Shown: positions 59,541 through 64,000 of the stretch, one piece after another | How positions within the stretch are numbered: the stretch's first letter is position 1 | Layout of the letters: each line of letters begins with the position of its first letter | Origin: Lysobacteraceae bacterium | GTDB lineage: Bacteria; Pseudomonadota; Gammaproteobacteria; Xanthomonadales; Xanthomonadaceae | Reading direction: 5' to 3' | NCBI GenBank assembly: GCA_023954075.1 | Contig: JAMLIV010000001.1 | Span: forward strand, 248,001 to 312,000 | Length of the DNA stretch: 64,000 nt | Notes under the pieces: model-generated | Told to the model about the DNA's origin: nothing | Databases searched by the model: none | What the model saw: the letters and a program-made list of their open reading frames with translations, nothing else | Made by a program: the position numbers and the translations under genes

Positions 59541-60332
59541 ATGAAACTTTTCTTTCCGGGTGGCGAGCATCCGCAGGTTCTGGTCGGGCAGGGTTCCCAA
59601 CTGGTGGGAAGTGATCCCGAGGCGTCGGTGGTCCTTGCCGCCCCCGATATCGTCGTCCGGCACGCCGAGCTGACGCGCGACGGCGACGTGCTCCACGTGC
59701 ACGCCCTGGACGGGATCGTCGCACTCAATGGCCAGACCCTGGCGGCCGGTGCCACTGCGGCGCTGAAGGCCGGTGACCTGATCGGCTTCGGCACGGTCCA
59801 GGCGCGTCTTGTCGCGATCGAGAAGGCGGGCGCTGCGCCTGCCCCGTCGCGGCCGGCAGCGGTGGATGAGACGGGAGCCACGCGCGTGCGCATGGCGGTG
59901 CCGCGTTTCGTCCTGCGCGGCGTGTCCGGGGCCGCATTCGGGAAGGTGTACCCGGTATTGACCCTGCAGACCATCGGACGCCAGTCCGACTGCGACATCG
60001 CCATCGCGAGCGAGGAAATTTCGCGTCGGCACGCGCAGGTGAAGCCGACGCCGGCGGGCCTGATGGTGGAAGACCTGGGTTCGTCCAACGGCACCTTCAT
60101 CAACGGCCAGCGCGTGCAGCAGGGCCTCTTGAAGCCGGGCGAGGAGCTGCGGCTGGACAACATCCGCTTCCTGCTGGTGGCACCGGGTGCCGAGATTCCT
60201 GCGACTTCCACCCTGGCCAAGGGCCATGAGCCCGAGGAGGCGAAGGGCGGCTCCGGCGCAGGCTGGATCGCGGTCGCGCTGGTGGCGCTTGCCGCCGCGG
60301 CTGCCGCGGCCTACTACCTGTTCCTGCGCTGA
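59541..60332 (+). CDS. FHA domain membrane protein
   Basis: 263 aa from ATG 59541 with a GTGAGGGGCG site. A clear FHA domain lies at about 122-215 with the phosphothreonine-binding residues GR (146-147), SRRH (161-164) and SSNGT (181-185). An N-terminal segment (LVGSDPEASVVLAAPDIVVR) looks like a degenerate second FHA. A single transmembrane helix ends the protein (WIAVALVALAAAAAAAYYLF). It should bind phosphothreonine on proteins modified by the kinase encoded 16 bp upstream. Confidence 0.88.
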   Translation: MKLFFPGGEHPQVLVGQGSQLVGSDPEASVVLAAPDIVVRHAELTRDGDVLHVHALDGIVALNGQTLAAGATAALKAGDLIGFGTVQARLVAIEKAGAAPAPSRPAAVDETGATRVRMAVPRFVLRGVSGAAFGKVYPVLTLQTIGRQSDCDIAIASEEISRRHAQVKPTPAGLMVEDLGSSNGTFINGQRVQQGLLKPGEELRLDNIRFLLVAPGAEIPATSTLAKGHEPEEAKGGSGAGWIAVALVALAAAAAAAYYLFLR

Positions 60333-60372
60333 TCGCCGGCACGGGACGTCGCGCCGCCCCGATGCGCGGAAT

Positions 60373-60401
60373 CCGATACGCCGGCAGCGCCGGCGTATCG
60401 G
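60373..60401. terminator. Perfect hairpin between the convergent FHA and asnB genes
   Basis: 13-bp perfect stem CCGATACGCCGGC/GCCGGCGTATCGG with an AGC loop and no U-tract. Its position between convergent stops suggests a bidirectional 3'-end structure. Confidence 0.7.
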
Positions 60402-60410
60402 CGTGCGGCC

Positions 60411-62096
60411 TCAATAGGCTTCGTTGTGTACCGACTGCACCGCGCGCCCGGAAGGGTCGATCACGTTCTTCAGCGAGGCGTCCCACTCCAGCGCCGCCGC
60501 CGTGGAACAGGCCACCGACGGCCCGCCCGGCACGGTTTCCGCCGCCCAGGGCTGGGGGAAGTGCTTCTCGAACAGGGTGCGGTAAAAATAGGCTTCCCTG
60601 GTGAGCGGTGTGTTGCAGGGGAAGCGGAAGCGCGCGTTCGCCAGGTCCGCCTCGCTCACCTGCTGCTCGGCGTGGGCCTTGAGCGAATCGATCCAGGAAT
60701 AGCCCACGCCGTCGGAGAACTGTTCCTTCTGCCGCCACAGTACGCTGTCGGGCAGGTAGCCGGCGAAGGCTTCGCGCAGGAACTGCTTTTCCATGCGGCC
60801 GCGCGCCTTGCCCGAGAGCTTCACCTCCGGATCCAGGCTCATCGCCACGTCGATGAAGCCGCGGTCGAGGAAGGGCACGCGCGCCTCCACGCCCCAGGCC
60901 GCCATCGCCTTGTTGGCGCGCAGGCAGTCGAAGAGGTGCAGGGCATCGAGCTTGCGCACGGCTTCCTCGTGCAGGGCCCGGGCATTGGGTGCCTTGTGGA
61001 AGTAGAGGTAGCCGCCGAAGATTTCGTCCGAACCTTCGCCCGAAAGCACCATCTTGATGCCCATGGCGCGGATGCGGCGCGCCATCAGGTACATCGGCGT
61101 GGAGGCCCGGATCGTGGTGACGTCGTAGGTTTCCAGGTGGTAGACCACGTCCGAGAGCGCGTCGATGCCCTCCTGCACGGTGAAGTGCAGTTCGTGGTGC
61201 ACGGTGCCGATGTGCGCGGCCACGTCGCGGGCATGGCGCAGGTCGGGCGATTCACGCAGGCCGATGGCGAAGGTGTGCAGCTGCGGCCACCATGCCTCGG
61301 TGCGGCCGTCCTCGTCCACGCGCCGCGCGGCGTACTTCTTGGCGATCGCGGCGACCAGGGAGGAGTCCAGGCCGCCGGACAGCAGCACGCCGTAGGGCAC
61401 ATCGCTCATCATGTGGCTGCGCACCGCCGATTCGAGCGCGTGGCGCAGCTTGCCGCGGTCGGATTCGGCACCGGCCACGGCGGCGTAGTCGCGCCAGCGC
61501 GGTGCGTAGTAGCGCACCGGTTCGGCGTCACCGCTGCGCCAGAAGTGGCCGGGCGGAAACTCCCTGGCCTCGCGGCAGATCCCGGCCAGCGCCTTGAGCT
61601 CGGAGGCCACGTGCAGGTTGCCGTGGACATCGTGCCCGTAATAGAGCGGAATGATGCCGATGGGATCGCGCGCCACCAGCCAGGTGCCGCGCCCCGCGTC
61701 CCAGAGCACGAAGGCGAACATGCCTTCCAGCCGGTTCAGCCAGTTCGACACCGAATCGGCATCGCTGCCGGTCAGATACAGCGGCAGGATCACTTCGCAG
61801 TCCGAATGGGTCTGGAAGGCGTAGCTGGCCTCGTGCTGCTGGCGCAGCGCGCGGTGGTTGTAGATCTCCCCGTTCACCGCCAGCACCAGCGAGCCGTCCG
61901 GACTGCGCAGCGGCTGCGCCCCTGAATCCACCCCGACGATGGCCAGGCGCTCGTGCACCAGGATGGCGCGCGCATCGTCATAGATGCCCGACCAGTCCGG
62001 CCCGCGGTGGCGCATCGTGCGCGACTGCTCCAGCGCCTGCGCGCGCAGGGCGACGGGATCGGATTTCAGGTCGAGGATGCCGAGGATCGAGCACAT
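60411..62096 (-). CDS. asnB: Asparagine synthase (glutamine-hydrolysing)
   Basis: 561 aa. Class II glutamine amidotransferase with Cys2 nucleophile (MCSILGILDLK) and RHRGPDWSG-type Ntn domain; the synthase half has the PP-loop LSGGLDSSLVAAIA, SGEGSDEIFGGYLYFHKAP and ARVPFLDRGFIDVAMSLDP. It makes asparagine from aspartate using glutamine nitrogen. Length and domain order are normal. It reads convergently with the FHA gene and is preceded by a 212-bp spacer. Confidence 0.96.
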   Translation of the reverse strand: MCSILGILDLKSDPVALRAQALEQSRTMRHRGPDWSGIYDDARAILVHERLAIVGVDSGAQPLRSPDGSLVLAVNGEIYNHRALRQQHEASYAFQTHSDCEVILPLYLTGSDADSVSNWLNRLEGMFAFVLWDAGRGTWLVARDPIGIIPLYYGHDVHGNLHVASELKALAGICREAREFPPGHFWRSGDAEPVRYYAPRWRDYAAVAGAESDRGKLRHALESAVRSHMMSDVPYGVLLSGGLDSSLVAAIAKKYAARRVDEDGRTEAWWPQLHTFAIGLRESPDLRHARDVAAHIGTVHHELHFTVQEGIDALSDVVYHLETYDVTTIRASTPMYLMARRIRAMGIKMVLSGEGSDEIFGGYLYFHKAPNARALHEEAVRKLDALHLFDCLRANKAMAAWGVEARVPFLDRGFIDVAMSLDPEVKLSGKARGRMEKQFLREAFAGYLPDSVLWRQKEQFSDGVGYSWIDSLKAHAEQQVSEADLANARFRFPCNTPLTREAYFYRTLFEKHFPQPWAAETVPGGPSVACSTAAALEWDASLKNVIDPSGRAVQSVHNEAY

Positions 62097-62250
62097 GGGC
62101 TGTGGCCGTGCGGGAGAGGAAGCCCGATGCTATCAGTCGCCGCGACGATTGTGCAGTGCCGCAATCACCGGGCGGTTGTGCCGTTGAAGCGCGCCCGGAC
62201 AGCGTGCCAGCCGGTCGAGGCGGACAGGTCGGGAGCCATCAGGCTCAAAC

Positions 62251-62279
62251 GCGACGGGCAGCCCCTGGCTGCCCGTCGC
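62251..62279 (-). terminator. Perfect hairpin downstream of the secreted protein gene
   Basis: 13-bp perfect stem GCGACGGGCAGCC/GGCTGCCCGTCGC with a CCT loop, 29 bases beyond the stop at 62308; on the minus strand it is followed by GTTTGAG, only a weak U-tract. The rest of the spacer (62097-62250) shows no gene. Confidence 0.65.
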
Positions 62280-62307
62280 TGTGATGTTGCAACGATGTGC
62301 CGCGAAC

Positions 62308-62850
62308 TCATTTTTCCTGATAGTAGATGGGGCCTGGTGGGGGCGTGGGGTTGTAGATCGACTCGATGCTGTCGACGTGCCAGCCCAGAACGCCCTCCCT
62401 CACGCCGTAGCTGTACTTGACGGTGTAGCGCCATTGACCGAGTTGGAACACGTTGGTGGACGTGTCGCCGGGGGTGCCATGGTGCGTGGGAGGAGCCGGA
62501 TCCGGGTTTTCCGGCGCGTCATTCCCGGAGGTGGCAGCTTCCGGCGCAGCAACTTCTGCTTCATCCACCGGGACATCTCGCTGCCACGCATAGCCGCGAA
62601 GAGTCCAGGTGGTTTCACCGCCTTGAGCTCCGAACGTGACCGAAAGCGTGCCGCCCGGTGCCGAGGTGTGGATGGTTCGCTCCACCGAAGATCGGCGCTG
62701 GGTGGGAAGCGCCTGCTCGCCCGAGCGCGCCGCCATGCTGTTCCAGGCGATGGATCCAAGCTCATCGGCGGGCGGCACCTGGATCTGGGCGTTGGCGATG
62801 ACCGGTAGCGCCAGGAGCAAGGCAAATGCAGCGACATGAAATCGTTTCAT
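62308..62850 (-). CDS. Secreted hypothetical protein, low-complexity acidic/Pro-rich middle
   Basis: 180 aa from ATG 62850, preceded by GAGGAG. A Sec signal peptide (MKRFHVAAFALLLALPVIANA) precedes a segment with VFGAQGGETTWTLRGYAWQR-type beta strands, then an acidic Pro/Ala/Glu-rich linker (AEVAAPEAATSGNDAPENPD) and a C-terminal part (WRYTVKYSYGVREGVLGWHV). The family is not recognised. Its probable promoter contains a 10-G tract, so expression may vary by slippage. Confidence 0.6.
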   Translation of the reverse strand: MKRFHVAAFALLLALPVIANAQIQVPPADELGSIAWNSMAARSGEQALPTQRRSSVERTIHTSAPGGTLSVTFGAQGGETTWTLRGYAWQRDVPVDEAEVAAPEAATSGNDAPENPDPAPPTHHGTPGDTSTNVFQLGQWRYTVKYSYGVREGVLGWHVDSIESIYNPTPPPGPIYYQEK

Positions 62851-62914
62851 CAAAGAACTCCTCAGGCGGTAATCGGACATTCGCCGATTGTTCGTGTTGA
62901 CCCCTGTGGCAGGG

Positions 62915-62945
62915 ATCATTACCCCCCCCCCACGTCAAATGTCAA
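62915..62945 (-). promoter_or_regulatory. Promoter with a homopolymeric G tract in the spacer
   Basis: On the minus strand TTGACA (62945-62940) is followed by a 19-base spacer ending in a run of ten G (62931-62922) and one T, then AATGAT (62920-62915). The -35 box overlaps the 3' end of rnhB. Loss of two G would give the optimal 17-base spacing. Confidence 0.5.
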
Positions 62946-63559
62946 CCGAACAGGTCGCGCTCGGCGCACAGCCTTACCGGCGCGAAGCTGCGGCGGTGGG
63001 CGGGGCAGGGGCCGTGCTGGCGCAGCGCGGCGAGGTGCTCGGCGGTGCCGTAGCCCTTGTGGCGGGCGAAGCCGTACTGCGGCCAGCGCGCGTCCAGTGC
63101 CAGAAGCAGGCGGTCGCGGGTGACCTTGGCCAGGATCGATGCGGCACCGATGGCGGCATCGCGCGCGTCGCCGCCGACCCAGGCCTCGGCGGGACAGGGC
63201 AGGTCGGGCGGCAGGCGGTTGCCGTCGATGCGCGCCAAGGCCGCCGGAATCGGCAGGCCGCACAGGCTTTCGCGCATGCCGGCCATCGTGGCCTGGAAGA
63301 TGTTGATCGCATCGATGCGTTCGACGTCGATGACCTGGACGCAGAAGGCCAGCGCGCGTTCGTGGATCAGGTCGAACAGGGCGTCGCGGCGCTTTGCGCT
63401 CAGTGCCTTGGAGTCGCCCAGGCCGGGGATTTCCCGCGCGGGATTCAGGATCACCGCGGCCACCACCAAGGGGCCGGCGAGCGGGCCGCGGCCGGCCTCG
63501 TCCACGCCGGCGACATGCGGTTCATCGGATGGGGAGGCGCTGGAGGATCGTGGCATCAT
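62942..63559 (-). CDS. rnhB: Ribonuclease HII
   Basis: 205 aa. It cleaves the RNA strand of RNA-DNA hybrids, notably at misincorporated ribonucleotides. The catalytic acidic residues are in [20 protein letters not shown] (D, E), the second Asp in [11 protein letters not shown] and the third in [18 protein letters not shown]. The two Met codons at 63559 and 63556 are equally possible starts. It follows lpxB on the same strand with only a repeat between them, the normal lpxB-rnhB order. Confidence 0.95.
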   Translation of the reverse strand: MMPRSSSASPSDEPHVAGVDEAGRGPLAGPLVVAAVILNPAREIPGLGDSKALSAKRRDALFDLIHERALAFCVQVIDVERIDAINIFQATMAGMRESLCGLPIPAALARIDGNRLPPDLPCPAEAWVGGDARDAAIGAASILAKVTRDRLLLALDARWPQYGFARHKGYGTAEHLAALRQHGPCPAHRRSFAPVRLCAERDLFG

Positions 63560-63563
63560 TCGA

Positions 63564-63598
63564 CCCTCACCCCGGCCCTTTCCCGAGGGGAGAGGGAG
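63564..63598. repeat. Interspersed extragenic repeat between lpxB and rnhB
   Basis: CCCTCACCCCGGCCCTTTCC followed by CGAGGGGAGAGGGA, the same family as the two copies in the dnaK-dnaJ spacer. The lpxB stop codon lies inside it. Confidence 0.7.
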
Positions 63599-64000
63599 AA
63601 AGACCGGGCAGTTCCGCAACCGCCGCCGCGGCCGCGCTCGAGGCATCGCGGCGCAGTTCGGCGTGGATGCGCGCAAAGCGCGGCTGCAGTGCGGTGCCAC
63701 GCTCGGGGTGGGCGAACCAGTCGGTCACCGCGGCGGCGATTTTTTCCGGGGTGCAGTCGGCCTGCATCAGTTCAGGCACCACGGCCTCGCCGGCGAGCGC
63801 GTTGGGCAGGCTGTAGCGATCGGTCTTGAGCAGGCCCAGGCCCTTGACGATGGCGTAGGTCAGCCCGGCGATGCGATAGGCCACCACCATCGGACGCTTG
63901 GCGAGCAGGGCTTCGAGCGTGGCCGTGCCGGAAGCCAGCAGCACCACGTCGGAGGCGACCATGATCTCGCCGGCGCGCCCGTCGACGAGGTGCACCGTCG
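63567..64000 (-). CDS. lpxB: Lipid-A-disaccharide synthase, C-terminal part (gene runs off the window)
   Basis: About 144 codons are visible; the 5' part lies beyond the window end. LpxB joins UDP-diacylglucosamine and lipid X to make the lipid A disaccharide. The family C-terminus is clear: [78 protein letters not shown]. The last dozen residues ([15 protein letters not shown]) are encoded by the interspersed repeat, which seems to have replaced the original end. rnhB follows. Confidence 0.93.
   Translation of the reverse strand, partial: TVHLVDGRAGEIMVASDVVLLASGTATLEALLAKRPMVVAYRIAGLTYAIVKGLGLLKTDRYSLPNALAGEAVVPELMQADCTPEKIAAAVTDWFAHPERGTALQPRFARIHAELRRDASSAAAAAVAELPGLSPSPLGKGPG

Overview
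The window is GC-rich DNA of the kind found in the Xanthomonadales (Lysobacterales), probably a Rhodanobacteraceae- or Xanthomonadaceae-like gammaproteobacterium. The evidence is the gene order recN-hrcA-grpE-dnaK-dnaJ, uvrC-pgsA-tRNA-Gly-tRNA-Cys, rpsO-pnp, rlmE-ftsH-folP and lpxB-rnhB, the TIGR02999-like ECF sigma/TPR-kinase pairs, and the interspersed hairpin repeats. It is mostly ordinary chromosome with several accessory patches.

Left end (1-10.6 kb): scars of a truncated Tat-exported protein, an IS91-type transposase and an IS30-type transposase. These are followed by five minus-strand genes for exported proteins (two DUF1566 proteins, two lipoproteins, one large periplasmic protein) with duplicated spacers. 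A divergent ECF sigma factor and TPR receptor kinase pair comes next, then a chimeric remnant of a lipoprotein gene joined to the 3' end of a ribD-like gene.

Housekeeping block (10.6-26.4 kb): rpsO-pnp, recN, hrcA-grpE-dnaK-dnaJ with a heat-shock-type promoter before dnaK, a low-molecular-weight phosphatase, a thioredoxin/NHL protein, uvrC-pgsA, two tRNA genes and rnt.

26.4-28.5 kb holds an hvfABC-type operon for a ribosomally made, post-translationally modified copper-binding peptide. Its precursor has six Cys-Gly sites, three of them in 19-residue His-rich repeats and three in EGKCG repeats. This is the most interesting system in the window.

28.5-40.9 kb: Mth938-like gene, yhbY, rlmE-ftsH, folP, the PLP-homeostasis pair yggS-pdxY, a second ECF sigma/TPR kinase pair, hflD and proA. 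40.9-45.1 kb is an envelope-glycosylation operon (LAB_N protein, polyprenyl-phosphate glycosyltransferase, ugd, ArnT-like transferase). 45.1-51.2 kb is accessory: a frameshifted MmeI-like restriction-modification gene with a repeat inserted in its reading frame, a catalase, and a foreign-looking secreted protein.

Right end (51.5-64 kb): nei, gabD, cinA-like, an NO/anaerobic module (nnrS, sirB2, FNR-type regulator), a kinase fused to an FGE-sulfatase domain with a neighbouring FHA membrane protein, asnB, a small secreted protein whose promoter spacer appears to contain a 10-G tract, rnhB and the 3' part of lpxB. No CRISPR array, prophage or rRNA operon was seen.
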